A DNA stretch of 64,000 nt, taken from Streptomyces actinomycinicus. Lineage in GTDB: Bacteria > Actinomycetota > Actinomycetes > Streptomycetales > Streptomycetaceae. The notes beneath the pieces were generated by a model. It was not told where the DNA came from and did not search any database. It saw nothing but the letters and a program-made list of their open reading frames with translations. Below are positions 40,939 through 50,023 of the stretch, piece by piece. The translations under genes and the position numbers were made by a program. The stretch spans positions 33,023 through 97,022 of the forward strand of contig NZ_JAERRK010000029.1 of NCBI RefSeq assembly GCF_016741775.1. The letters run 5' to 3'. How positions within the stretch are numbered: position 1 is the first letter of the stretch; every line of letters begins with the position of its first letter.

Positions 40939-42156
40939 GTGGCAGGTCGCAGACGGGCGTGGGGCATCGGGACCGTGGGGGTCTGTCTGCTGCTGCCCCT
41001 CGCCGGATGCGGCGGGGGTGCGGCCGACGACCCGGCCCGGGCCGCGGTGCAGCAGGTGCTCGACCGGCGCTCGGCGGCCCTGCTCGGCCACGACGAGTCG
41101 GCGTACGCCGCGACCGGCGCCCGCACGGAGTACGTCCGGCTGCGCGCCCTGCCGCTGGCCTCCTGGAGCTACCGGGTCACGGCCCTGCACCGCACCGCCT
41201 CCGGGGCCACCGCTGACGCCGACCTGCGCTACCGCGTCGCCGGGTACGACAGGGCCCCCGTCGACGCCCGCCGCACCCTCACCCTCCGCCGCCGCGTAGA
41301 CGGCGGCTGGTACGTCACCGCCGACGAGCCCGCCGCGAAGGCCGGGCAGCAGCTGTGGGACCAGGGCACGGTGACCGCCGTGAAGGGCGCGCACAGCCTG
41401 GTGCTGGGCACCGGCGCGTCCGCGACGGGCCTGCGGACGTACGCCCGGCTGGCCGACCACGCGGTGCCGGCGGTCTCCGGGGCGTGGGGCACGGACTGGA
41501 CCCGCCGGGTCGTCGTCCTCGTCCCGCGGTCGCTGGCGGGCATGGCGGCCATGCTCGGCTCGCCCGCCGCCAACTACCAGGGCATCGCCGCCGTCACCAC
41601 GGGCGAGGCGAGCGAGGCGAAGGGCCGGGCGAAGCCCGCGGGAGCCCCCGGCGGGGCACCGGCGGACCGGGTGGTGGTCAACCCGGAGGCGTACGCCGAA
41701 CTCGGTGACCTCGGCAAGCAGGTCGTGCTGACCCACGAGACGACCCATGTCGCCACGCGGGCCCACACGACCGCCGCCACGCCCCTGTGGCTCTCCGAGG
41801 GCTACGCCGACTGGATCGGCTATCTCGACACCGGCCGCAGCCCGGCCGACATCGCCCCGGAACTCGCCCGCTCCGTCCGCGACGACGAGGTGCCCGACGC
41901 CCTGCCCACCGACGAGGACTTCGCCTTCACCACCGAACCCACGAAACTGGCCCGCGCCTACGAGACGGGCTGGCTGGCCTGCCGCATGATCGCCGACCGG
42001 TGGGGCCCGGCCCGGCTCGCCGCCTTCTACCGCGCGGTCGGTGCCCGGCCCCGACGCTCCGGCGCGGTCGAGGAGGCCCTGCGCACGGTGCTGGGAACGA
42101 CCCCCGGGGAGTTCACCGCGGACTGGCGCGACTACATCGGCGAGCAGCTCGGCTGA
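40939..42156 (+). CDS. Lipoprotein with gluzincin (peptidase MA-like) metallopeptidase domain
   Basis: The signal ends LAGC near Cys24, then a mixed alpha/beta region (30-130) resembling a ketosteroid-isomerase-like fold. The C-terminal half has the zinc motif HETTH at 266-270 with Glu287 in LSEGYADW as third ligand, and then ETGWLACRMI, the peptidase MA layout. GTG 40939. It follows the NlpC/P60 genes, which supports a role in envelope remodelling. The substrate is unknown, and 405 aa is normal for the group. Confidence 0.88.
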   Translation: MAGRRRAWGIGTVGVCLLLPLAGCGGGAADDPARAAVQQVLDRRSAALLGHDESAYAATGARTEYVRLRALPLASWSYRVTALHRTASGATADADLRYRVAGYDRAPVDARRTLTLRRRVDGGWYVTADEPAAKAGQQLWDQGTVTAVKGAHSLVLGTGASATGLRTYARLADHAVPAVSGAWGTDWTRRVVVLVPRSLAGMAAMLGSPAANYQGIAAVTTGEASEAKGRAKPAGAPGGAPADRVVVNPEAYAELGDLGKQVVLTHETTHVATRAHTTAATPLWLSEGYADWIGYLDTGRSPADIAPELARSVRDDEVPDALPTDEDFAFTTEPTKLARAYETGWLACRMIADRWGPARLAAFYRAVGARPRRSGAVEEALRTVLGTTPGEFTADWRDYIGEQLG

Positions 42157-42190
42157 GCACCCCGCCGGCCTCCCGCAGCCGTCCCTGGCG

Positions 42191-43426
42191 TCAGGAGGAG
42201 ACCGGTGCCTGCGTGGTGCGGACCGGCTGCGGCGGAAAGGGGGCGGCGGCGGACGGGGGGACCGTGGCCCGCCAGAGGCGGGGGGCCGCGATCAGGGTGG
42301 CGGTGATCAGCAGGCCGTTGCGCAGGGCCAGCAGGGTGATGCCGTACCAGTCGCTCAGCACCACGTGCGAGAAGCCGAGCGGGAACTCCAGGACCGTCAC
42401 GAAGGACGCGAGGAGGACCAGCACGGCGGGCGCCGCCATGCGGCTGGCCCGGTGGGTGAGGCAGACGGCGGCCAGGCCGACCAGCCACACCAGGTACTGG
42501 GGGCTGATCACCCTGCTGGTCACCGTGAACAGCAGGACGGCCGTGAGGGCCGTGTCGGCGACCGTGTGCGGGGCGAAGCGCCTGGCGCGCAGCCGCCACA
42601 GCAGCAGCCAGCCGAACGCGATCCCGGTCAGCGCCAGCGCGGCGGTGCTGACCTCGTCCACGTACGGGCCGACGAACTCGATCGACCCGTAGTTCAGCAG
42701 CACCTGCCCGTGCCAGCCGAAGTGCCGGGCCACGTGGAAGACCAGGCCGCCGACCGACTCCACCTCGGTGCCCCGGTCCCGCTGGAAGGTCAGGAAGGCG
42801 AAGGCGCCCGGCATGGACACCGCGAAGAGGGCCGCGAGGCCGGACGCGGTCACCGCCGCCGACGCCCACGCCCGCCGCCGCACGGCACCGACCAGCAGCA
42901 GCGCCGGCCACACCTTGAGCAGCGCCCCGAACGCGGTCAGCGCGCCCATCACCCGCGGGTGCCGGGCCCCGGCGAGCAGCGCCCCCACGGCCACCGCGGT
43001 CACCGTCACGTCGTAGCGGGCGTACACCGTCGGCCCGAGCAGCGGCACGCCCGCCACCCACACCCAGGCCCCGCGCCGGGACCGCTCGGAGTGCCGGCCC
43101 GCGGACAGCAGCAGGGCCAGGACGAACGCGTCGGCCAGACAGGCCAGTGCGAAGAAGGCGTGCGTGTACGACAGGAAGGGCAGGACCGCGGGGGAGAGGA
43201 TCGCGAGGGCGGCGGCCGGCGGGTACTGCCAGGTCACGTCGTCCAGCGGAAACGTTCCGTGGCGCAGGACCTCGTACCAGCCGCGGTAGATCACCGACAC
43301 GTCCGAGGTGACGTCCGGGCCCGGGAAGGCGTACACGCGGAACACGAGGAGCAGCAGCGCCACGCGGGTGACGCCCCAGGTCGCGAGCAGCCATGCCGGG
43401 GACCGCCGGGCGGCCTTCGTCTCCAC
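42191..43426 (-). CDS. GT87-family membrane mannosyltransferase-like protein
   Basis: A polytopic protein (411 aa, about ten helices) of the DUF2029/GT87 type, which uses polyprenyl-phosphate-mannose in PIM or lipoarabinomannan assembly. TSDVSVIYRGWYEVLRHG, WQYPPAAA, ARYDVTVT and ISPQYLVWLVG are family marks. GTG 43426 is preferred: AGGGGAT precedes it and the protein starts METKAARRSPAW; an ATG further up would add a non-hydrophobic stretch. It is divergent from the GT4 gene, which suggests shared glycolipid work. Confidence 0.87.
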   Translation of the reverse strand: METKAARRSPAWLLATWGVTRVALLLLVFRVYAFPGPDVTSDVSVIYRGWYEVLRHGTFPLDDVTWQYPPAAALAILSPAVLPFLSYTHAFFALACLADAFVLALLLSAGRHSERSRRGAWVWVAGVPLLGPTVYARYDVTVTAVAVGALLAGARHPRVMGALTAFGALLKVWPALLLVGAVRRRAWASAAVTASGLAALFAVSMPGAFAFLTFQRDRGTEVESVGGLVFHVARHFGWHGQVLLNYGSIEFVGPYVDEVSTAALALTGIAFGWLLLWRLRARRFAPHTVADTALTAVLLFTVTSRVISPQYLVWLVGLAAVCLTHRASRMAAPAVLVLLASFVTVLEFPLGFSHVVLSDWYGITLLALRNGLLITATLIAAPRLWRATVPPSAAAPFPPQPVRTTQAPVSS

Positions 43427-43555
43427 GTGATCCCCTGTCGTCCGATGAGTGCCGGTGCCGTGCCGTTCGATTCCGCTTCGAGCGACCATGATGTCCTGCA
43501 CGGCCGTGCCCATGCCACAGGCTCGGCCGCCCCGGGCCGCGGACGCCCCATTCGG

Positions 43556-43569
43556 TAGGGTCGGCGGCG
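43556..43569 (+). promoter_or_regulatory. -10 box directly before the GT4 start codon
   Basis: TAGGGT (43556-43561) is eight bases from the ATG at 43570, and no ribosome site is present. The spacing fits a leaderless transcript beginning at or near the A of ATG. No good -35 box was seen. Confidence 0.45.
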
Positions 43570-44712
43570 ATGCACAAGACCCTGATCGTCACCAACGACT
43601 TCCCGCCCCGGCCGGGCGGCATCCAGGCCTTCCTGCACAACATGGCCCTCCGGCTGGACCCCGGGCGCCTCGTCGTCTACGCCTCCACCTGGAAGCGCGG
43701 CCGGGAGGGTGCCGAGGCCACCGCGGCCTTCGACGCCGAGCAGCCCTTCACCGTCGTACGCGACCGTACGACGATGCTGCTGCCCACCCCGCAGGCGACC
43801 CGGCGGGCGGCCGGGCTGCTGCGCGAGCACGGCTGCACCTCGGTGTGGTTCGGGGCGGCCGCCCCCCTCGGGCTCATGGCGCCCGCGCTGCGCCGGGCCG
43901 GCGCCGAGCGGCTGGTGGCGACCACGCACGGGCACGAGGCCGGCTGGGCCCAGCTGCCCGCCGCCCGGCAGCTGCTGCGCCGGATCGGGGAGTCCACGGA
44001 CACGATCACCTACCTCGGCGAGTACACCCGCTCCCGGATAGCCACCGCGCTCACCGCGGAGGCGGCCGGGCGGATGGTGCAGCTGCCGCCGGGGGTCGAC
44101 GAGAAGACGTTCCACCCCGCCTCCGGCGGCGACGAGGTCCGGGCGCGCCTCGGTCTCACCGAGCGGCCGGTCGTGGTCTGTGTCTCCCGTCTGGTGCCGC
44201 GCAAGGGCCAGGACACCCTCATCCGGGCCCTGCCGCGCATCCTCGCCGCCGAGCCGGACGCCGTGCTGCTCATCGTCGGCGGCGGCCCCTACGAGCAGGA
44301 CCTGCGCCGGCTGGCCCGTGAGACGGGGGTCGACGCCTCGGTCCGCTTCACCGGGGCGGTGCCCTGGTCCGAGCTGCCCGCGCACTACGGCGCCGGTGAC
44401 GTCTTCGCCATGCCGTGCCGTACCCGGCGCGGCGGTCTGGACGTCGAGGGCCTCGGCATCGTCTACCTGGAGGCGTCCGCGACCGGTCTGCCGGTCGTCG
44501 CGGGCGACTCCGGCGGCGCGCCGGACGCGGTGCTCGACGGGGAGACCGGCTGGGTGGTCCGGGGCGGCGAACCGGCCGAGGCCGCCGAGCGGATCACCGC
44601 CCTGCTCGGCGACGCCGGGCTGCGCCGCCGGATGGGCGAGCGGGGCCGGCGGTGGGTCGAGGAGAAGTGGCGCTGGGACCTGCTGGCGGAGAAGCTGAAG
44701 GAGCTTCTGTAG
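43570..44712 (+). CDS. GT4 glycosyltransferase, PimB-like mannosyltransferase
   Basis: A GT-B fold enzyme of 380 residues. GGIQAFLHNMALRL at the N-terminus, the hinge region TYLGEYTRSRIATALT, LPPGVDEKTF, and the C-terminal donor site (VSRLVPRKGQDTLI, VEGLGIVYLEA) match the PimB' group, which adds the second mannose to phosphatidylinositol mannoside. Mannose transfer is an inference from family. ATG 43570 appears leaderless. The gene is divergent from a GT87 protein, consistent with glycolipid assembly. Confidence 0.87.
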   Translation: MHKTLIVTNDFPPRPGGIQAFLHNMALRLDPGRLVVYASTWKRGREGAEATAAFDAEQPFTVVRDRTTMLLPTPQATRRAAGLLREHGCTSVWFGAAAPLGLMAPALRRAGAERLVATTHGHEAGWAQLPAARQLLRRIGESTDTITYLGEYTRSRIATALTAEAAGRMVQLPPGVDEKTFHPASGGDEVRARLGLTERPVVVCVSRLVPRKGQDTLIRALPRILAAEPDAVLLIVGGGPYEQDLRRLARETGVDASVRFTGAVPWSELPAHYGAGDVFAMPCRTRRGGLDVEGLGIVYLEASATGLPVVAGDSGGAPDAVLDGETGWVVRGGEPAEAAERITALLGDAGLRRRMGERGRRWVEEKWRWDLLAEKLKELL

Positions 44713-44786
44713 AGCTGCTGTAGGAGCTGCCGCGGGGACGGTACTCCGCCGCGCGCGGACCCTAGCCGGAACCGAAAAATCCGCAC

Positions 44787-46436
44787 ATGCTGCGCAACAT
44801 GACAGCAAAACTGATGCAGCGTCAGCTGACAAGACGTCACATCCTCGGAATGGCCGCGCTCCAGACCGCGGCCACCCTCGGGTTCACCCGCGTAGGCCTC
44901 CAGTCCGCCCGCGCCGCCGAGCCCGACGCGGTCGAATCCGCCCCAGCGATCGTCGTCGGTTCCGGCTACGGCGGGGCCGTGGCCGCCCTCCGTCTCGGCC
45001 AGGCGGGCATCCGCACCCTCGTCCTGGAGATGGGCCGGCTCTGGAACACCGCCGGCCCCGACGGCAAGGTGTTCTGCTCCACCGGCGCCCCCGACCGGCG
45101 GTCCATGTGGTTCCGCAGCCGCACCGAGGCCCCGCTCGCCACGTTCCTGTGGCTGGACCTGGTCAACAAGGCCATCAGCCCCTACCCGGGGGTCCTCGAC
45201 CGCGTGCACTACGACGCCATGTCCGTCTACGTCGGCCGGGGCGTGGGCGGCGGGTCCCTCGTCAACGGCGGCATGGCGGTCACCCCGCTCAAGTCCTACT
45301 TCGCCGAGCAGTTCCCGACCGTCGACGCCGACGACATGTACGGCACGTACTTCCCGCGCGCCCGCGCCATGCTCGGCGTCAACACCATCGACCCGGCGTG
45401 GTTCGAGTCCACCGACTGGTACCGGTTCACCCGGACCTCCCGGAAGGCGGCCGCCAACGCGGGGCTGCGGACCACCTTCGTGCCGAACGTCTACGACTTC
45501 GGGCACATGCAGCGCGAGGCGGCCGGCACCGCCACGAAGTCCGCGCTCGCCGGCGAGGTCATCTACGGCAACAACGAGGGCAAGCGCAGCCTCGACAAGA
45601 CGTACCTGGCCGCCGCCCTCGGCACCGGGAACGTCACCATCCACACCCTGGAGAAGGTGCGCTCGATCGCCAGGGCCGCCGACGGGTCGTACGTGCTGAC
45701 CGCGGACCGGATCGACGAGACCGGCGCGGTGGTGGAGACCAGGAACTACGGCTGCCGGTACCTCTTCCTCGGCGGCGGCAGCCTCGGCACCACCGAACTC
45801 CTCGTCCGCGCCCGGGACACCGGCACCCTGCCGGACCTCAACTCCAGTGTGGGCGCCGGCTGGGGGCCCAACGGCAACACCATGCTCGGCCGCGCCAACC
45901 ACATCTGGGACACCGTCGGCGCCGACCAGGCCACCATGCCCGTCATGGGCATCGACGACTGGGCCAACCCCGACAACCCCGTCTTCGCCGAGATCGCGCC
46001 CCTGCCGATGGGGTTCGAGCACTGGATCAGCCTCTACCTGGCGATCACCAAGAACCCCGAACGGGCGTCGTTCACGTACGACTCCGCGTCCGGGGCGGTC
46101 AGACTCGGCTGGACCCCGGCGCAGAGCGCGGTGTCGGTGCGGATGGCCAAGAAGCTGTTCGACCGCATCAACCTGGCCAACCTCACGATCTACCGCTACG
46201 ACCTGTTCGGCTCGTCGAGCAAGGTCTTCGCGGACGACTTCACGTACCACCCGCTGGGCGGCTGCGTGCTGGGCCGGGCCACCGACGACTACGGCCGGGT
46301 CAAGGGGTGCCCGAGGCTGTACGTCACCGACGGATCGCTGGTGCCCGGCAACATCGGCGTGAACCCCTTCGTCACCATCACCGCGCTCGCCGAACGCACG
46401 ATGGCGCGGGTCCTCGCCGAGGACACCGCGCCATGA
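44787..46436 (+). CDS. Cholesterol-oxidase-like GMC oxidoreductase, Tat-exported
   Basis: This FAD enzyme probably oxidises 3-beta-hydroxysteroids. A twin-arginine signal is present (LTRRHILGMAAL, residues about 15-26). The FAD motif VVGSGYGGAVAA is near 57. Catalytic residues of Streptomyces cholesterol oxidase have counterparts: Glu in FAEIAPLPMG, His in TYHPLGGC, Asn in GVNPFVTITALAER. The length of 549 aa is typical. The first ATG is at the start given, with another four codons in (MTAKLMQ); no Shine-Dalgarno sequence is visible. It is convergent with the acyl-CoA ligase gene. Confidence 0.93.
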   Translation: MLRNMTAKLMQRQLTRRHILGMAALQTAATLGFTRVGLQSARAAEPDAVESAPAIVVGSGYGGAVAALRLGQAGIRTLVLEMGRLWNTAGPDGKVFCSTGAPDRRSMWFRSRTEAPLATFLWLDLVNKAISPYPGVLDRVHYDAMSVYVGRGVGGGSLVNGGMAVTPLKSYFAEQFPTVDADDMYGTYFPRARAMLGVNTIDPAWFESTDWYRFTRTSRKAAANAGLRTTFVPNVYDFGHMQREAAGTATKSALAGEVIYGNNEGKRSLDKTYLAAALGTGNVTIHTLEKVRSIARAADGSYVLTADRIDETGAVVETRNYGCRYLFLGGGSLGTTELLVRARDTGTLPDLNSSVGAGWGPNGNTMLGRANHIWDTVGADQATMPVMGIDDWANPDNPVFAEIAPLPMGFEHWISLYLAITKNPERASFTYDSASGAVRLGWTPAQSAVSVRMAKKLFDRINLANLTIYRYDLFGSSSKVFADDFTYHPLGGCVLGRATDDYGRVKGCPRLYVTDGSLVPGNIGVNPFVTITALAERTMARVLAEDTAP

Positions 46437-46446
46437 GACTCCCGGA

Positions 46447-48243
46447 TCACTTGGCGTAGATCGCCTCGATCTCGTCCGCGTAGTCCTTCGCCACCACGTT
46501 CCGCTTCAGCTTCAGCGACGGGGTGAGGTGGCCCGACTCCTCGGTGAACTGGGAGGACAGAATGCGGAACTTCCGCACCGATTCCGCCTTCGACACCGCG
46601 GCGTTGCCGTCGTCGACCGCCGCCTGGATCGCGGCCAGCAGATCCGGGTCCCGGCGCAGCGACGCCGCGGTGGAGCCCGCGGGCTTGCCGTGGTCGGCGG
46701 CCCAGCGGCCCAGGAACTCCTCGTCCACGGTGACCAGCGCGCCCACGAACGGCCGCCCGTCGCCCACCACCATGCACTCCGCGACCAGCGCGTGCGCCCG
46801 GATCCGGTCCTCGATCACCGCCGGGGCGACGTTCTTGCCGCCCGCCGTGACGATGATCTCCTTCTTCCGGCCGGTGATCTTCAGATAGCCGTCCTCGTCG
46901 AGGGTGCCGATGTCACCGGTGTGGAACCAGCCGTCGGCCAGTGCCTCCGCGGTCGCCCCCGGGTTGTTCCAGTACTCCTTGAACAGGTGCTCGCCGTGCA
47001 GCAGCACCTCGCCGTCGTCCGCGATCCGCACCACCGAGCCCGGCAGCGGCTGCCCGACCGTGCCGATCTTCTGGCGGTCCCACGGGTTGAACGCGGTCGC
47101 CGCACAGGACTCGGTCAGGCCGTAGCCCTCCAGCACGGTGAAGCCGATGCCCCGGAAGAAGTGCCCGAGCCGCTCGCCCAGCGGGGCACCGCCGGAGATG
47201 GCGTACTCGCCCCGGCCGCCGAGCACCGCACGCAGCTTGCTGTAGACCAGCTTGTCGAAGACCCTGTGCTTGATCTTCAGACCGAGCGACGGGCCCGACG
47301 GGCTGTCCAGCGCCTTGCTGTAGGCGATCGCCGTGTCCGCCGCCTTGTCGAAGACCGCACCCTTGCCGTCCGCCTGCGCCTTGGCCCGGGCCGAGTTGTA
47401 GACCTTCTCGAAGACCCGCGGCACGCCCAGCACGAGCGTCGGCCGGAACGCGGCCAGCTCGTCGGTGAGGTGCTTGATGTCCGGGACGCAGCCCAGCTTG
47501 ATCGGCGCCATCATCGGCGCGATCTGCACCAGCCGCCCGAAGACGTGCGCGAGCGGCAGGAAGAGCAGCACCGAGCACTCGCCGGTGCGGAACAGCGGGC
47601 GCAGCCGCTCCACGATGTTGCCGCACTCGGCGAAGAAGCTGCGGTGGGTGAGGACACAGCCCTTCGGGCGGCCCGTCGTGCCGCTCGTGTAGACGATGGT
47701 CGCCGGATCGTCGGCCCGGGCGAGCGAGCTGCGCTCCTCCACGGTCCCGTCCGACACGTCCTGCCCGAGCCGCGCCAGCTCCTCGAGGCCCCCGGCCTCG
47801 ATCTGCCAGACGTGCTTCAGTGCGGGCAGCGAGTCACGCACCGCCTCCACGGCCGCCGCGTGGCCGTCCAGCTCCACGACGCAGGCGGTCGCGCCCGAGT
47901 CGGACAGGATCCACTGCACCTGCTCCGGCGAGCTGGTCTCGTACACCGGCACGGTGACCGCGCCGGCGCTCCAGATCGCGAAGTCCATGAGGGTCCACTC
48001 GTACCGCGTCCGGGACATCAGCCCCACCCGGTCGCCCGGCTGCACGCCCGCGGCGATCAGGCCCTTGGCGGCCGTGTGCACCTCGGCCAGGAACTCCCGG
48101 GCGTCGACGTCCTGCCAGGCACCCCCCACCTTGCGGGCGATGACGGCGACGTCGGGATGCTGCGCGGCGTTTCTGCGGACGATGTCGGTCAGATTGCCGT
48201 CGGCAGGGACCTCGTACAAAGCCGGAAGGCTGAACTCGCGCAA
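46447..48243 (-). CDS. Long-chain acyl-CoA ligase (FadD-like)
   Basis: This enzyme activates fatty acids with ATP and CoA. It is 598 residues with adenylation motifs IVYTSGTTGRPKGCVLTH, EGYGLTESCA, WFHTGDIG and GRKKEIIVTAGGKNVAP; the final catalytic lysine is in SLKLKR. TTG 48243 is the likely start, with AGGAG eight bases upstream; no ATG or GTG suits the family N-terminus. It is divergent from the phosphoesterase gene across about 300 nt. Confidence 0.93.
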   Translation of the reverse strand: MREFSLPALYEVPADGNLTDIVRRNAAQHPDVAVIARKVGGAWQDVDAREFLAEVHTAAKGLIAAGVQPGDRVGLMSRTRYEWTLMDFAIWSAGAVTVPVYETSSPEQVQWILSDSGATACVVELDGHAAAVEAVRDSLPALKHVWQIEAGGLEELARLGQDVSDGTVEERSSLARADDPATIVYTSGTTGRPKGCVLTHRSFFAECGNIVERLRPLFRTGECSVLLFLPLAHVFGRLVQIAPMMAPIKLGCVPDIKHLTDELAAFRPTLVLGVPRVFEKVYNSARAKAQADGKGAVFDKAADTAIAYSKALDSPSGPSLGLKIKHRVFDKLVYSKLRAVLGGRGEYAISGGAPLGERLGHFFRGIGFTVLEGYGLTESCAATAFNPWDRQKIGTVGQPLPGSVVRIADDGEVLLHGEHLFKEYWNNPGATAEALADGWFHTGDIGTLDEDGYLKITGRKKEIIVTAGGKNVAPAVIEDRIRAHALVAECMVVGDGRPFVGALVTVDEEFLGRWAADHGKPAGSTAASLRRDPDLLAAIQAAVDDGNAAVSKAESVRKFRILSSQFTEESGHLTPSLKLKRNVVAKDYADEIEAIYAK

Positions 48244-48540
48244 GACTGCTGCTCCTCATAGGGCGCCGGCGCCACGACGTTGTGCGATGCGACGGTGCGG
48301 TCCAAGGCTCGGGCAAGTGCTCGGACATTTCGGTGGTTGAAATCCAGAGCACGACTGGACTGCCCGGACGTTACCCGCCGGTATGGCGTCTCCGACAGGG
48401 GGGCCCGGCGAGATGTTCGCTGCGTCACACACGTGGGCGTTCCTTCGCGCACAGTAGTCCACGGCTGAACCGACCGGCGAGTAACCGCAGGTCCGACCGG
48501 CACTGTTCACGTGCACCGCACACGCCTACGCTTGATCGCC
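48244..48540. other. Divergent gap between acyl-CoA ligase and phosphoesterase genes
   Basis: There is no gene. A perfect 12-bp palindrome, GGCGCCGGCGCC, lies at 48262-48273 near the ligase start. TACGCT at 48527-48532, eight bases before the phosphoesterase ATG, may be a -10 box for a leaderless transcript. Nothing else is recognised. Confidence 0.4.
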
Positions 48541-49338
48541 ATGGCATCCACACGCACCGGCAGCCGACGGACCCGCGTCCACGTCGTCAGCGACGTGCAC
48601 GGCAACGCCCGTGACCTGGCCCGGGCGGGCGAAGGTGCCGACGCCCTGATCTGCCTCGGTGACCTCGTCCTCTTCCTCGACTACGCCGACCACTCGCGCG
48701 GCATCTTCCCGGACCTGTTCGGCAAGGAGAACGCGGACCGCATCGTCGAGCTGCGCACCGCCCGCCGGTTCGCCGAGGCCCGCGAGTTCGGCGCCCGGCT
48801 CTGGGCCGGCATCGGCACCGACCGGGCCGCGGCGATCGAGAAGGCCGTACGCAAGCAGTACGCCGAGCTGTTCGCCGCGTTCCCGACACCGACGTACGCC
48901 ACGTACGGCAACGTCGACATGCCGCCCCTGTGGCGGGAGTACGCGCGGCCCGGCACCACGGTCCTCGACGGGCAGCGGGTGGAGATCGCCGGCCGCACCT
49001 TCGGCTTCGTCGGCGGTGGTCTGCGCACCCCCATGCGGACGCCCTACGAGATCAGCGACGAGGAGTACGCCGCGAAGATCGAGGCGGTCGGCGAGGTCGA
49101 CGTGCTCTGCACGCACATCCCGCCGGAGGTGCCGGAACTGGTCTACGACACGGTCGCGCGCCGCTTCGAGCGGGGCAGCCGGGCCCTGCTGGACGCCATC
49201 CACCGCACCAGACCCCGCTACGCCCTCTTCGGCCACGTCCACCAGCCGCTGGCGCGCCGGATGCGGATCGGCGCCACCGAGTGCGTGAACGTGGGGCACT
49301 TCGCCGGCACCGGGGAGCCCTGGGCGCTCGAATGGTGA
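48541..49338 (+). CDS. Calcineurin-like metallophosphoesterase
   Basis: The di-metal motifs are in order: VSDVHGNARD (near 16), GDLVLFLDY, YGNVD, CTHIPPE and FGHVHQP. These place it among small phosphodiesterases or phosphatases (265 aa). ATG 48541 is chosen over a GTG at 48511 since the metal motif then starts near the N-terminus as usual. Substrate unknown. A GTGAAGGC/GCCTTCAC hairpin after the stop (49354-49389) may terminate it. Confidence 0.91.
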   Translation: MASTRTGSRRTRVHVVSDVHGNARDLARAGEGADALICLGDLVLFLDYADHSRGIFPDLFGKENADRIVELRTARRFAEAREFGARLWAGIGTDRAAAIEKAVRKQYAELFAAFPTPTYATYGNVDMPPLWREYARPGTTVLDGQRVEIAGRTFGFVGGGLRTPMRTPYEISDEEYAAKIEAVGEVDVLCTHIPPEVPELVYDTVARRFERGSRALLDAIHRTRPRYALFGHVHQPLARRMRIGATECVNVGHFAGTGEPWALEW

Positions 49339-49353
49339 GGCCCGGCGGACGGG

Positions 49354-49389
49354 GTGAAGGCGGCAGGTCGGCGGCGCGGTAGCCTTCAC
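49354..49389. terminator. Hairpin after the phosphoesterase gene
   Basis: An 8-bp perfect stem, GTGAAGGC and GCCTTCAC, with a 20-nt loop, 15 nt beyond the stop. Confidence 0.5.
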
Positions 49390-49461
49390 GCTGCACACAC
49401 GTGCGCAGCCCGGCGCACGCAGACCTCTTCTATACGGCCCGCATCTGGAGGAGCCACGGCG

Positions 49462-49914
49462 ATGGCGGAACACACCAGTTCGAGCATCACGATCGAGGCG
49501 GCTCCGGCCGACGTCATGGCGGTGATCGCCGACTTCGCGCGCTACCCGGACTGGACCGGCGAGGTGAAGGAGGCGGAGGTGCTCGCCGCCGACGAGCTGG
49601 GCCGCGCCGAGCAGGTCCGCCTCGTCATGGACGCCGGCGCCATCAAGGACGACCAGACCCTCGCCTACACCTGGACCGGCGACCACGAGGTCTCCTGGAC
49701 CCTGGTCAAGTCCCAGATGCTCCGCTCCCTGGACGGCACGTACCTCCTCGAGCCGGCCGGCGCCGGCTCGACCGAGGTCACCTACCGGCTGACGGTCGAC
49801 GTCAAGATCCCCATGCTCGGCATGATCAAGCGCAAGGCGGAGAAGGTCATCATCGACCGGGCGCTGGCGGGACTGAAGAAGAGGGTCGAGGAAAAGAGCC
49901 CGTCCGGCGCCTGA
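49462..49914 (+). CDS. SRPBCC (polyketide cyclase/START-like) family protein
   Basis: The 150-residue protein has the helix-grip fold pattern: SSSITIEAAPADVMAVIADF at the N-terminus, then RYPDWTGEVKEAEVL, and a long amphipathic C-terminal helix (IDRALAGLKKRVEEK). It binds a hydrophobic ligand; which one is unknown. ATG 49462 follows GGAGGAG (49447-49453); a -10-like TATACG is at 49431-49436. Confidence 0.9.
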   Translation: MAEHTSSSITIEAAPADVMAVIADFARYPDWTGEVKEAEVLAADELGRAEQVRLVMDAGAIKDDQTLAYTWTGDHEVSWTLVKSQMLRSLDGTYLLEPAGAGSTEVTYRLTVDVKIPMLGMIKRKAEKVIIDRALAGLKKRVEEKSPSGA

Positions 49915-50023
49915 GGACGACGCCGTCGGCCCGCAGCGGGGCCCGGGGGTGCGGCCCCCGGCCGTGGGCGCCCGGCACCGGGCCGCCTCCGGCCGACGGC
50001 CCGCACCGGTACCGTTCACCCTC

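Noticed and set aside
40939..42156. Secreted neutral zinc protease of the thermolysin type
   Set aside because: The spacing HETTH-16-Glu and the fold context fit the peptidase MA-like group better; no propeptide is seen.
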